Below are positions 7,419-15,336 of a DNA stretch of 64,000 bases, in pieces (the first letter of the stretch is position 1; each line of letters begins with the position of its first letter). The notes below the pieces were generated by a model. It was given only the letters and a program-made list of their open reading frames with translations, was not told the origin of the DNA and searched no databases. The DNA comes from Brevundimonas subvibrioides (GTDB taxonomy: Bacteria > Pseudomonadota > Alphaproteobacteria > Caulobacterales > Caulobacteraceae): NCBI RefSeq assembly GCF_027271155.1, contig NZ_CP114542.1, positions 2,396,001-2,460,000 of the forward strand, read 5' to 3'. A program made the translations under genes and the position numbers.

Positions 7419-7798
7419 GGAAACACCTTTCGATCCAGCTCGAAATGCGGACCGTCGCGCAGGCGCGGCCAGTCGCCGCCCCACACGAGGGCCACACCCC
7501 TGGTCATCGCCGTCGCCTTGATGTGCGCCGCGATGCGCGGATACAGCGGCCAGTCCCAGCGGATCTGGCCCTCGACCACCGCCGCCAGATCGACCGCGTG
7601 GCCGGTGATGTGGCGCGAGTTCAGGGTCCGGCTGGCGCCGGCCTTGACCAGGGCCGCCTGCCGCGCCGGGCTGCGCATTCCCTCGGTCACCATGAAGTCG
7701 ATCGGGCTGGTCAGGATCGCCGCCTCGACGATACCGACCAGGGCCGGATGAACCCCCTTCAGCCGCGCGTGCGACCGGCTCGACAGTCGAAAGCTCAT
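7415..7798 (-). CDS. endolysin, M15-family L-Ala-D-Glu type peptidase
   Basis: This encodes 127 residues. The zinc-peptidase signature of the VanY/CwlK-like M15 family is present: SRHITGHAVDL (His and Asp ligands) and DGPHFEL (second His) near the C-terminus, with the early block VTEGMRSPARQAALVKAG. Such enzymes cut the peptide stems of peptidoglycan, and several phage endolysins belong here. There is no signal peptide, so release would depend on the upstream holin-like protein. It is coupled by ATGA overlaps to the genes on both sides. Confidence 0.85.
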   Translation of the reverse strand: MSFRLSSRSHARLKGVHPALVGIVEAAILTSPIDFMVTEGMRSPARQAALVKAGASRTLNSRHITGHAVDLAAVVEGQIRWDWPLYPRIAAHIKATAMTRGVALVWGGDWPRLRDGPHFELDRKVFP

Positions 7799-8061
7799 CG
7801 TGCGCCACCCTGCGTCAGACGGATGCGCAGATTGGCCATCAGTACCACCAGTTGCTGAGCCGTCGGCGCGACGAGATAGACGACCAGCATCAGGGCAAGC
7901 AGGGTCATCAGCCCGCTGGCCACGGCGGGCAGGGACCGGGGTTCGGTCCTGCCGACGGCGTCCGCCAGCAGCCGCCACAGCGCGCAACTGGCCAGAAAGA
8001 CATACAGCCTGCGCCACAGCCATTGGCCCTCGGCCAGGGGCGGTCGTTCGGGTTCACTCAT
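7795..8061 (-). CDS. holin-like two-segment membrane protein
   Basis: This encodes 88 residues starting MSEPERPPLAEGQWLWRRLY. Two hydrophobic segments (about residues 19-33 and 46-70) separate a charged N-terminus from a basic C-terminus (LRIRLTQGGAR), the usual layout of a small phage holin. ATG 8061 is chosen because it lies inside the end of the preceding 53-aa gene, which implies coupling. An in-frame ATG at 8079 would add six residues. The call comes from topology and its place directly before the endolysin. Confidence 0.6.
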   Translation of the reverse strand: MSEPERPPLAEGQWLWRRLYVFLASCALWRLLADAVGRTEPRSLPAVASGLMTLLALMLVVYLVAPTAQQLVVLMANLRIRLTQGGAR

Positions 8062-8215
8062 CGTGCTCGTCCTTTTCAAAATGGGGTTGGGTCCAGCGCC
8101 AGTCCGGACCGGCCGCCATCGCGCCCTCGCGACGGGTCATGCGGCGCGGCAGATCCCACGCCTCGGCATCGAGCAGTTCCGGCTCGTCAGGCTCTGGGGT
8201 TTGGGGGCGGCGCAT
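8054..8215 (-). CDS. 53-aa acidic protein of the lysis cassette, unknown
   Basis: This small gene starts 4 nt after the DUF2793 stop, and its TGA overlaps the holin-like start by 8 bp. The product starts MRRPQTPEPDEPELLDAEAW, has the middle DLPRRMTRREGAMAAGPDWR and ends FEKDEHDE. It is soluble, rich in Glu, Asp and Arg, with three tryptophans. Exact packing on both sides argues for a real translated gene. It could be a lysis regulator, antiholin-like factor or structural accessory protein, but nothing in the sequence decides this. Confidence 0.6.
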   Translation of the reverse strand: MRRPQTPEPDEPELLDAEAWDLPRRMTRREGAMAAGPDWRWTQPHFEKDEHDE

Positions 8216-8219
8216 GTCG

Positions 8220-9677
8220 TCACCCCTCGGCGAGGATCAGCACGGCCCCGGCCGCGCCTGTTCCACCCGCGCCGCCGGCGGTGACGCCCGCGCCGCCGCC
8301 CCCACCCCCGCTGCCGAACGTCCCGCCGTTTCCGCCTGCGAACCCCGCTGCCGAGGCAGAGGCCGCCCCGCCCCCGCCCCCTCCACCGCCCAGGGCGATG
8401 GCCGGCGTGGGCGCGGCGCTGCCCGAGGCACCCGCACCGTTCCCGGCGGCCCCACCGGGCGAAAGCTTCAGCAGTACTGAACCGTCTCCGCCCGTGCCCG
8501 ATGCCCGGATGGTCCCGGCGGTGTTGAGAGCACCGCCGCCGCCGCCACCGCCCGGGGCTCCGGGCCCGGACAGGCCTTGACCCGCCTGTGCCGCGCCGGT
8601 GGTCGAGGATGCGCCCCCGGCGTTCGATGCGATCAGTCCGAGACCTCGCTGTCCCCCGCTCCCGCCGGCGGCGCCCGGGACGCCCGCTCCGCCACCGCGC
8701 GCGGTCAGAATGACAAGACTCGAGGCCGAGACGGTCGTCGCCTGACCGTCCGCGCCGCCTGCTCCGCCCGCGCCGATGGCAATCCCCAGACTGCCCGGCA
8801 GGTCCGCCGTGCTGCAACGAAGGACGCTGAGACCACCGCCGGCTCCACCCCCGCCACCGAACCGCTCGCCCGAAGCTGCGAACGCTCCGGCACCCCCGCC
8901 GCCCCCGCCGCCGACCGCCGTGATCGTCAGCATCCGTGCCCAGGCCGGCGGCGTGTAGCTGGATGAACGGGTAAGAAGGCTGGCCTCGACCCGCATTGCG
9001 CCCGCCGGAAAGGCCACACGCCCGTCATCGGCATCGACACGGAACGCCTCGCGCCAGGTCGATCCGTCGGCGCTGACCTTCAGGCTGAGGTCTTCGTCAC
9101 CGATCAGCCCCAGCTCGGCACGCCCGGAATAGCCGCGCTGGAACAGGACTGACATCACGTCCGGAGCCGCGTCCTTGTTCAGGACCAGTCGCAGTGCGCC
9201 TGTGCCGCCCTCCGCCACCGGTCGCGCGGTGAACAGGGCGCTGTTGATCCGCGCGGTCAGGGGATTGGCGGCATCGGCCTGGGTGTTCAAGCCGAGGCGG
9301 GTCAGCCGCTGGATCGCACCGCCCGAGAACGTGGGGACCGACCAGCCCGCATCGTTGCGGACCACCAGCTGACCCTCATCCAGAACGACGGCGATCATTC
9401 CGACCGGGACCGGCACGCGGGTCCACCCGCCGAACTCGGCCCGGACCAGATCGCCCTCACTCCAGGTCGACCAGACCGCACCCCTGGGCGCGTTCGCCAG
9501 GATATAGAGGTCGCCGTCCTTGGGATCGGCGGGCTGGACCGCGACCGTGCGGCTGATCACGGCGGTCTGGATCAGGCCGTCGAGCCGGGTCAGGGCCTCG
9601 TTGACGGTGACATGTTTCTGAAGCTGGCCGGCCGCGACATAGGGCAGATTCAGGCGGGCACTCTGGCTGGAAGGCAT
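8220..9677 (-). CDS. DUF2793 protein with glycine-rich C-terminus (phage/GTA fibre or spike)
   Basis: This encodes 485 residues. The N-terminal third is a DUF2793 domain (LPYVAAGQLQKHVTVNEALT, DLYILANAPRGAVW). That family is found in tail or spike proteins of alphaproteobacterial phages and gene transfer agents. After a middle domain (about 165-255) the last 230 residues are extremely Gly-rich, with runs of five to eight glycines. Such regions resemble the glycine-rich adhesin tips of some phage tail fibres. The start has GGAG 6 nt before ATG. It is the first gene of the lysis cassette and the only virion-type gene in the window. Confidence 0.75.
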   Translation of the reverse strand: MPSSQSARLNLPYVAAGQLQKHVTVNEALTRLDGLIQTAVISRTVAVQPADPKDGDLYILANAPRGAVWSTWSEGDLVRAEFGGWTRVPVPVGMIAVVLDEGQLVVRNDAGWSVPTFSGGAIQRLTRLGLNTQADAANPLTARINSALFTARPVAEGGTGALRLVLNKDAAPDVMSVLFQRGYSGRAELGLIGDEDLSLKVSADGSTWREAFRVDADDGRVAFPAGAMRVEASLLTRSSSYTPPAWARMLTITAVGGGGGGGAGAFAASGERFGGGGGAGGGLSVLRCSTADLPGSLGIAIGAGGAGGADGQATTVSASSLVILTARGGGAGVPGAAGGSGGQRGLGLIASNAGGASSTTGAAQAGQGLSGPGAPGGGGGGGALNTAGTIRASGTGGDGSVLLKLSPGGAAGNGAGASGSAAPTPAIALGGGGGGGGAASASAAGFAGGNGGTFGSGGGGGGAGVTAGGAGGTGAAGAVLILAEG

Positions 9678-10043
9678 CGAAATCTCCGTTGAGGGACGGA
9701 GATCAGTGTCGTTCAGCGCCGATACCGGGCGCGTTCAGGCCCGCATTAAACTGGCCGGCGATTGAAAATGCAGGATTTTTCAGTGCGAGCGCGGACAATT
9801 GGCCCGGACGTCGCGGACATGGACCGGAAAGATGCGGGGAGACCGATGGAAGGGCTGGGTGGCCTCCCCGCGGACCGGATCGCGGCTGTCAGGACCCTCG
9901 GCGTCGCGCAAGGGCATGATCGCTTGAGGTGGATCCACGACGTGGGTCCACCCGAAAGCGTGAATCATGCCCTCGCTCATATCTGGCGACACCGAAACGA
10001 GCCGGTCGCATTCAGCTACGCACCCGCCGCGACATGGATGCCG
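9678..10043. other. 366-bp gene-free region
   Basis: This lies between the lysis cassette start and the end of the anti-sigma gene. It must hold the promoter of the DUF2793 gene (minus strand), but no clear sigma-70 or sigma-54 element was found. Its main feature is the stem-loop repeat at 9911-9983. No open frame in it is supported by a ribosome-binding site and a credible product. Confidence 0.5.
9911..9983. repeat. dispersed stem-loop repeat, copy 1
   Basis: The same element is found at 35635-35707, with 57 of 59 core bases (9925-9983 versus 35649-35707) identical by eye. It folds into a long hairpin: AGGGCATGAT pairs with ATCATGCCCT, CGCTT with AAGCG, and GGTGGATCCA with TGGGTCCACC around a short loop. 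It contains a GANTC site (GAATC, the CcrM methylation motif) and a GGATCC. It lies 71 bp past the anti-sigma gene stop. Confidence 0.8.
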
Positions 10044-10769
10044 TCAGAGCGGCTGCAAGTCGCCGGTCGCCACGACCGGGCCGTCGGGCGCGTCGGCTGC
10101 AGGGGTATGGCCCGGTGCCTCCAGCGATATCGCCACGGCTTTGGCATGCCCGGCCTCGTCGGCCAGAAGCGCCGTCAGGGTCCGGCGGCTGGTCGCCGAG
10201 CCGTCGATGGCCCCGACCAGCTGGACGCCACCCTCGGGTTTGACCAGCCAGAGGTGAGGCACGCCCGCCCCCCGGCTGAGCGCGGTCATGGGGGCGATGA
10301 ACAGCTTTCCGGTCGCCGTGTCATAGGCCAGCGCCACCGCCGGCGCGCCGCCGTCGGTCAGGGACAAGGTCGCCACGCGGGTCACGCCGCCCTCTGGCGC
10401 GGACGGGGCGATCGGCGCGGGCTCGGGTCGCGCCAGCAGGATGGCGACGCCGGCGACACTCGCAGCCAGCAGGGCGGTCGAGGCCACGGCCCAGGTCCGC
10501 CAGAAAGCGACGCGACCATTGTCGTTGGCGACAGGCTGGATCGCCGACTCCACGCGCAGCCAGACTCCCGACGATGGCGTTACGGGTGCAATCTCGGCGG
10601 CAAAGGTGGCCAGGTGCTCGTTCCAGGCCTCCACCTCGGCGGCGAAGGCAGGGTCGGACCGCTCGCGCGCCCGTGCGGCCCGTTCCTCTTCGGCGGACAG
10701 AACGCGCAAGGCGAGCTCACCAGCCAGGGCGCGGTCATGGTCGGCGGGATCGATGGGTGAGTCGGTCAT
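10044..10769 (-). CDS. membrane anti-sigma factor, RskA-like
   Basis: This encodes 241 residues. The N-terminal cytoplasmic region (ALAGELALRVLSAEEERAAR, then AEVEAWNEHLATFAAEI) matches the helical domain of RskA/ChrR-type anti-sigma factors. One membrane segment follows (about residues 92-112), and then a periplasmic domain with the RskA-like pattern (GVPHLWLVKPEGGVQLVGAI). There is no HxxxCxxC zinc motif, so it is not of the ZAS class. It overlaps its cognate sigma gene by ATGA (10766-10769). It probably holds the sigma factor at the membrane until a signal triggers release. Confidence 0.88.
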   Translation of the reverse strand: MTDSPIDPADHDRALAGELALRVLSAEEERAARARERSDPAFAAEVEAWNEHLATFAAEIAPVTPSSGVWLRVESAIQPVANDNGRVAFWRTWAVASTALLAASVAGVAILLARPEPAPIAPSAPEGGVTRVATLSLTDGGAPAVALAYDTATGKLFIAPMTALSRGAGVPHLWLVKPEGGVQLVGAIDGSATSRRTLTALLADEAGHAKAVAISLEAPGHTPAADAPDGPVVATGDLQPL

Positions 10770-11323
10770 GTCTCGAGGCAGCTCCTCAGCCTCAACAGCC
10801 CCCTGCGAATCCAGCTCTTCATCGTGCCGAGCGGCACGTTCTCCTTGCTGGCCAGGGCATCATAGGTGACGCCCTCCAGAAAGGCGGTTCGGATGGCTGT
10901 GCGGACCTTGTCTTCCAGCGTTTCCAGGCAGGTGTTCAACCGTCCGACCTCGTCGGTGGTCTCGATCGCGTCCGAAGCCAGCGGTGCCGCGTCGGCCAGG
11001 TCGTGCGCATCCTCGACCGGCACCGAGCGCCGCATGGGGGCGGCCGAGCGCAGCCGGTCTATCGAGCGGTTGCGCGCGATGGTCACCAGCCAGGTGATCG
11101 GACTGGCGCGCGTCGCGTCAAAGGTCGAGGCCTTCCTCCACACTGTAAGATAGGTGTCCTGCAAGACGTCCTCGGCCAGCTGGCGGTCCGCCAAGATACG
11201 CAGGCAAACGCCCAGCAGCTTCGCGGAGGTCGCCTCATAGACGATCTTGAAGGCGCGCCGATCCCCTTCGCCCGCCCGGCCGAGGGCAAGGGCCAGTTCA
11301 TCGCGCGTGAGCATCGCATTCAT
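10766..11323 (-). CDS. ECF RNA polymerase sigma factor
   Basis: This encodes 185 residues. Region 2 (AEDVLQDTYLTVWRKASTFD, then SPITWLVTIARNRSIDRLR) and region 4 (VTYDALASKENVPLGTMKSW, then IRRGLLRLRSCL) are complete. It belongs with sigma factors partnered by RskA-like anti-sigma factors (SigK-like). The start at 11323 precedes MNAMLTRDELALAL, and an internal ATG three codons later is an alternative. As the first gene of a two-gene operon it is likely to activate its own transcription, but no promoter match was established. Confidence 0.92.
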   Translation of the reverse strand: MNAMLTRDELALALGRAGEGDRRAFKIVYEATSAKLLGVCLRILADRQLAEDVLQDTYLTVWRKASTFDATRASPITWLVTIARNRSIDRLRSAAPMRRSVPVEDAHDLADAAPLASDAIETTDEVGRLNTCLETLEDKVRTAIRTAFLEGVTYDALASKENVPLGTMKSWIRRGLLRLRSCLET

Positions 11324-11395
11324 GGAACCGTCCGAAAGCCACAGCCGACGCGAATAGGGCCGTTGGAGACGGGGGCGTCAAGCGCGGCGCCCCGC

Positions 11396-11857
11396 CTAAT
11401 CATGCAGGTAGACAATTCGCCGCTTCTTCGGATCGGCGCGCATCTTGGCGACATGGCGGTCGTGTTCACCCGACGCCCTGGCCTCGCGCTCGTTCGCCTC
11501 GACCCAGTGGGTGGTCTCGATGTCCTTCTGCAACGCCCTGGCCGCCAGCAGGTGTGCCGGAAACAGCGTATCCACGACCGCGCCCGCGAACGGCACCGCC
11601 GCCGTCGCTGTGTCGCTGAGCAGATAGGCCGCCATCCGGGCCATGGTGGCGGCCGATGCGCGGGCGCGTACGGCCTGGATCATCAGCCAGCCGCCTGCCC
11701 CGACGGTATAGGCGTCCCCCACGAAGGGAACCCAGGTCAGAAGTCCGTCCATCCCGATGCCGAAGGGACCGAGGCCGACGACCCGATCCGACAGCTTCTT
11801 GACGCCCTCGACATTGGACCAGATCTTCTCGATATCCGCGACCGACCGTTTCGCCAT
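11396..11857 (-). CDS. DUF4112 domain protein
   Basis: This encodes 153 residues. The DUF4112 pattern is clear: a segment with GPFGIGMDGLLTWVPFVGDA, a Gly/Ala-rich hydrophobic stretch, and AAYLLSDTATAAVPFAGAVV, then DTLFPAHLLAARALQKDIE. It ends in a basic, charged tail (KMRADPKKRRIVYLHD). Members are small membrane-associated proteins with no known function. It stands alone, 72 bp from the sigma gene and divergent from the EEP-fold gene at 11942. Confidence 0.88.
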   Translation of the reverse strand: MAKRSVADIEKIWSNVEGVKKLSDRVVGLGPFGIGMDGLLTWVPFVGDAYTVGAGGWLMIQAVRARASAATMARMAAYLLSDTATAAVPFAGAVVDTLFPAHLLAARALQKDIETTHWVEANEREARASGEHDRHVAKMRADPKKRRIVYLHD

Positions 11858-11941
11858 TCCGCCCTCCCGAAGCGAGTGGTCAACGCATCACAACGACCCG
11901 CGTTCACCCCGGAACGCAAGCGTCTTCGCGAAAGGCCGCCC

Positions 11942-12901
11942 GTGTCACGCGTCCGACTGATCCTGACCGGCGGCTTGCTGCTTTTGCTGGGGCCGCCCCT
12001 GACCATCGGCCTGGCCGCCCTGAGTGGCATCGGCCATCGGTGGGTCGACATTCTGGCCCAGTTCGTCGGCCCGGCAATCTTTGCTTCTGCGCTGATCGCT
12101 TTCGTCACCCTGGCCCTGCGGCTGCGCGTGGCGCTGGGTGGTGCCATAGCGACCGTCCTGATCCTGCTGGTCGCCGGCTGGCCCCAGTGGTTTCCGCCGA
12201 TCGGCGAGGCCCGGGCTGGCGCGCCCGTCGTGTCCCTCTATTCCGCCAATGTCTGGGTCGAGAACCAGGACGTGGCCGCCGTCGCCCGATCGGTACAGGC
12301 GGCGGACGCGGACATCGTCGTCCTGGTGGAGGTCGGCGACCCCCTCGTCTCGGGCCTCGATCGTATTGTCGGGGCCTATCCACACAGGGTCGTGGGCAGG
12401 GCCAACCAGGGCCGCAAGGGCCCGTCACGCTATGTCTTCGCCTCGCGCTTCCCGATCCGACCGGTGGATACCTTTGCCGAGCAGCTGGATGCGGCGGGTG
12501 TTGTGGCGCAAACCCCGCTGGGGCCGATCACCGTGGTGGGCGTCCACCTGACCCGGCCGTGGCCCTACCAGTTCCAGTGGGGCCAGATCATCCAGGCGCA
12601 AGGCCTCTCGAAGTGGCGGGCCGCCTTTCCCGGTCCCATGATCGTGGCGGGGGATTTCAACAGCGTCTCCAGCGCGCGCATCGGCCGCCAGATCCAGGCC
12701 GAAACCGGTTTGATCCCCGCCCCCGGCTGGCCCGGGACCTGGCACAGCGCCCTGCCCGCGGCCGCCACCATGACCATCGACCAGGTCTATCGCTCGCCGG
12801 ACCTCGCCCTGCTCGACCGCCGGCTGGGTCGCCGGAACGGATCGGATCACCGGGCCGTGGTCATCCGCTTCACCGGTGCCGTGCCGCCACCAGCCGGCTG
12901 A
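11942..12901 (+). CDS. endonuclease/exonuclease/phosphatase-fold membrane protein
   Basis: This encodes 319 residues from a GTG at 11942 with AAAGG 6 nt upstream. Two or three N-terminal membrane segments (about 5-80) precede an EEP domain: VSLYSANVWVENQDVAAVAR, ADIVVLVEVGD, MIVAGDFNSVSSAR and the C-terminal GSDHRAVV. This is the YafD-like arrangement with the catalytic domain outside the membrane. The substrate is unknown: DNA, RNA or a phospho-compound are all possible. The last 32 bp overlap the 3' end of cca on the other strand. Confidence 0.85.
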   Translation: MSRVRLILTGGLLLLLGPPLTIGLAALSGIGHRWVDILAQFVGPAIFASALIAFVTLALRLRVALGGAIATVLILLVAGWPQWFPPIGEARAGAPVVSLYSANVWVENQDVAAVARSVQAADADIVVLVEVGDPLVSGLDRIVGAYPHRVVGRANQGRKGPSRYVFASRFPIRPVDTFAEQLDAAGVVAQTPLGPITVVGVHLTRPWPYQFQWGQIIQAQGLSKWRAAFPGPMIVAGDFNSVSSARIGRQIQAETGLIPAPGWPGTWHSALPAAATMTIDQVYRSPDLALLDRRLGRRNGSDHRAVVIRFTGAVPPPAG

Positions 12902-14075
12902 GCCGATCGGCGTGGCCGGTCGCGGGGAAATCCGCCGCCACCCATTCGTCCTCGAACGCCTTCAGGATCAGGCCCGTTTCTGGCCCCGGCTCGACGCCCA
13001 GCCTGGCCAGCTCGCGGCCACCGATGGGCATCCGGGGCACGGCCCAGTCGGCGACGGCGGCCAGAGCGGATCGATCCCCCTGGCCGCCCGCCTCGGCCAG
13101 CCCGCGCATCAGCCGGTCGAGCACGGCCTGACGTCCCAGCCGATAGGTGAAGGCACGCAAGGTCGCATGCGGTGTCGCCAGGTCGAGCGGCCCCAGTGCC
13201 GCATCGCCCAGCCGCCCTTCCATCACGCGAGAAAGCCGCAGGGCCTGGGCGGCAGTCACCACCACGGGCGGCTCGTCCGGCAGCAGGCTCGACAGGCGCA
13301 GAACGGGATCGTCGCTGAGATCGACCATGGCCTCGAACGCGGCAGACGACGCCACGGCCGGAATCAGCCGCGCCAGCACGCCCGCGTGCCTCATCGCCGA
13401 TACGGCAGGCCTCGGATCGGGCGCGGCCAGGAGCTTGAGCAATTCCTTCGACACCCGCTCGGCCGACAGGCGTGTCAGTCCCTCCGCATGGGCCGCGCAG
13501 GCGGCCAGTCCGTGCGAGTCCGCCTCGGCCCGGCCATACCAGGCGTAGAAGCGGAAGAAGCGCAGGATACGCAGATAGTCTTCCTCGATCCGCCGGGCTG
13601 GATCGCCGACGAACACGACCCGCCCCGCCAGGGCATCCTCGACCCCCTGCCCGGTCGGATCGAAGATCGTGCCGCTGCGATCGGCATAGAGGGCGTTCAG
13701 CCGGAAATCCCGACGCGCCGCGTCCTCGGCCCAGTCGTCGGTGAAGGCGACCACCGCCCGTCGCCCGTCCGTCTCCACGTCGCGGCGCAGGGTCGTGATC
13801 TCATAGGGTTGACGCTCCGACACCGCCGTCACCGTGCCGTGCGCCAGCCCCGTCGGCACGACCTTCAGCCCGGCCGCCTGGAGCGCCGCCATTGCGTCCG
13901 CGGGCCTCAGCCGCGTGGCGATGTCGATGTCGTCGACCGGCCGCCCGACCAGAGCATTGCGGATGCAGCCGCCCACGAAGCGCGCGCAGTCCGGCCCACC
14001 CGCGGCCTCCAGAGCATCCATGACGGCCATGGTGGCGGACGATGTCAGCCAGTCTTGCCCTTCCAGCCGGGTCAC
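12870..14075 (-). CDS. cca: CCA tRNA nucleotidyltransferase / poly(A) polymerase family
   Basis: This encodes 401 residues. The class II nucleotidyltransferase head is at the N-terminus (FVGGCIRNALVGRPVDDIDI with the DxD metal ligands). It is followed by the conserved RRDFRLNALYAD and GQGVEDALAGRVVFVGDPAR blocks and the RNA-binding region (RRIEEDYLRILRFFRFYAWY). Such enzymes add or repair the 3' CCA of tRNA. It is the last gene of a coupled operon: its ATG overlaps the Nudix stop by ATGA. It could instead be the poly(A) polymerase type, which sequence alone does not fully separate. Confidence 0.9.
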   Translation of the reverse strand: MTRLEGQDWLTSSATMAVMDALEAAGGPDCARFVGGCIRNALVGRPVDDIDIATRLRPADAMAALQAAGLKVVPTGLAHGTVTAVSERQPYEITTLRRDVETDGRRAVVAFTDDWAEDAARRDFRLNALYADRSGTIFDPTGQGVEDALAGRVVFVGDPARRIEEDYLRILRFFRFYAWYGRAEADSHGLAACAAHAEGLTRLSAERVSKELLKLLAAPDPRPAVSAMRHAGVLARLIPAVASSAAFEAMVDLSDDPVLRLSSLLPDEPPVVVTAAQALRLSRVMEGRLGDAALGPLDLATPHATLRAFTYRLGRQAVLDRLMRGLAEAGGQGDRSALAAVADWAVPRMPIGGRELARLGVEPGPETGLILKAFEDEWVAADFPATGHADRLSRLVAARHR

Positions 14076-14737
14076 GCCGCATCCTCGGCTACGGCATCCG
14101 CCACGTCGGCTTCATCGCCATACAGGCGCGCGCGCAGACCCCGGATGATCCCGGCCGTCGCCCCCCAGATGTAGCGCTCCTGCCAGGTCATGGCCCAGAA
14201 CCAGCGGCGCACCCCGTCCGTCGACTCTAGATGGTCGCGGCTGTGATTGGCCGGATCCATCAGGAAATCCCACGGCGTCCGGAAAATCTCGGCCACCTCG
14301 TCGGGCGAGGCCGTCAGCACGGGCTCTGACTCGATCCAGCCGACGACAGGCGTCACCAGATAGCCGGTCCCCGTCTCATAGGGGTCCGACAGGCCCAGAA
14401 CCTGGACCAGACCGGGGTCCAGATCGACCTCCTCGCGCGCCTCGCGCAGGGCGGCTTCGACCGCCGTCTCACCCGTGTCCAGCCGACCGCCGGGAAAGGC
14501 GATCTGGCCTGTATGCCGCGCCAGGCTGTCGGCACGTCGCGTCAGCAGCACCGATGCGCCATCGCGCGTCGCCAGAACGGGAATCAGCACCGCCGCCGGC
14601 TTCAGCGGCCCCTCCACCCAGCGCAGGGCACCCGGGTTCAGGTCGAAGTCCGACCGGGTGGGGCGGGTGTCAGCCCGCCATGTGTCAGGCGACGACAGGC
14701 CATCGGTCAGCCACGTTTTCAGGGACGCCAGGCTCAT
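14072..14737 (-). CDS. Nudix hydrolase, CoA pyrophosphatase type
   Basis: This encodes 221 residues. The start at 14737 is chosen because it overlaps the DUF1285 stop (ATGA), and an upstream in-frame start at 14773 lies inside that gene. The CoA-pyrophosphatase subfamily pattern is present: LLTRRADSLARHTGQIAFPG followed by the Nudix box GRLDTGE-N7-REAREEVDL. The usual Gly near the end of the box is Asp. It probably hydrolyses CoA or acyl-CoA to phosphopantetheine and 3',5'-ADP. It is the middle gene of a three-gene overlapping operon. Confidence 0.9.
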   Translation of the reverse strand: MSLASLKTWLTDGLSSPDTWRADTRPTRSDFDLNPGALRWVEGPLKPAAVLIPVLATRDGASVLLTRRADSLARHTGQIAFPGGRLDTGETAVEAALREAREEVDLDPGLVQVLGLSDPYETGTGYLVTPVVGWIESEPVLTASPDEVAEIFRTPWDFLMDPANHSRDHLESTDGVRRWFWAMTWQERYIWGATAGIIRGLRARLYGDEADVADAVAEDAA

Positions 14738-15297
14738 GTTACGCCCGCGCCCGGCGGCCCCAAGGCGAACCACGCGCCGCCGGAGGCCACCATCAACTGC
14801 CCGTCGCGCACCTCGGCCAGCTCCACCAGATCATAGAAGACCGTCCGCGCGATCCGGGCCTCCAGCCCGCGCCGCACGTGCAGACGTGGCGAAGGCTCGC
14901 CGGTCACGGGGTCGGTCTCGACGGCGATCGGATGCTCCGGCCCGGCCCGCACGAGGTCGCCGACGTCGGTGGTGAACACCAGATCGTCCCCCTCGCGCTC
15001 CATCGTCACGGCCCGGAACGGCAGGTCCTCGACCGTGATCTTCAGCTTCTCGCCCGGCGTGACCAGGTGATAGCCGTCCGGATCCAGTCTGAGAATGGTC
15101 GAGAACAGCCGCACCAGCTCAACCCGCCCGATCGGCGAGCCTTCGTGCGTCCAGGTTCCGTCCGCACGGATGACGATGTCGATGTCGCCGCAATGGTCCG
15201 GATGCCACAGATGCACCGGCGGCAGGCCGCGACCGGGGGCCTGTTGCGCCGCCCGGGTCAGGCCCGCCAGACCCGTCGCTGTCTCCGATCCGCTCAT
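14734..15297 (-). CDS. DUF1285 domain protein
   Basis: This encodes 187 residues and matches DUF1285 over most of its length (PVHLWHPDHCGDIDIVIRAD, TWTHEGSPIGRVELVRLFST, LVTPGEKLKITVEDLPF). The family is widespread in proteobacteria, of unknown function, and usually a single soluble domain. It heads the DUF1285-Nudix-cca operon with ATGA couplings throughout, a neighbourhood that hints at a role with tRNA or nucleotide metabolism without defining it. Confidence 0.88.
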   Translation of the reverse strand: MSGSETATGLAGLTRAAQQAPGRGLPPVHLWHPDHCGDIDIVIRADGTWTHEGSPIGRVELVRLFSTILRLDPDGYHLVTPGEKLKITVEDLPFRAVTMEREGDDLVFTTDVGDLVRAGPEHPIAVETDPVTGEPSPRLHVRRGLEARIARTVFYDLVELAEVRDGQLMVASGGAWFALGPPGAGVT

Positions 15298-15336
15298 ACG
15301 GAAGACTTAGGCCGCGTCGCCGTCCGGCGAAAGGCG

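Noticed and set aside
6758..9677. Complete prophage
   Set aside because: No integrase, attachment-site repeats, terminase, portal or capsid genes in the flanks. Only lysis and one fibre-type gene are present.
10574..11941. Long plus-strand open frame running into the EEP-fold gene
   Set aside because: It reads through the antisense of the sigma, anti-sigma and DUF4112 genes with low-complexity Arg/Gly/Pro sequence. The real start is GTG 11942.
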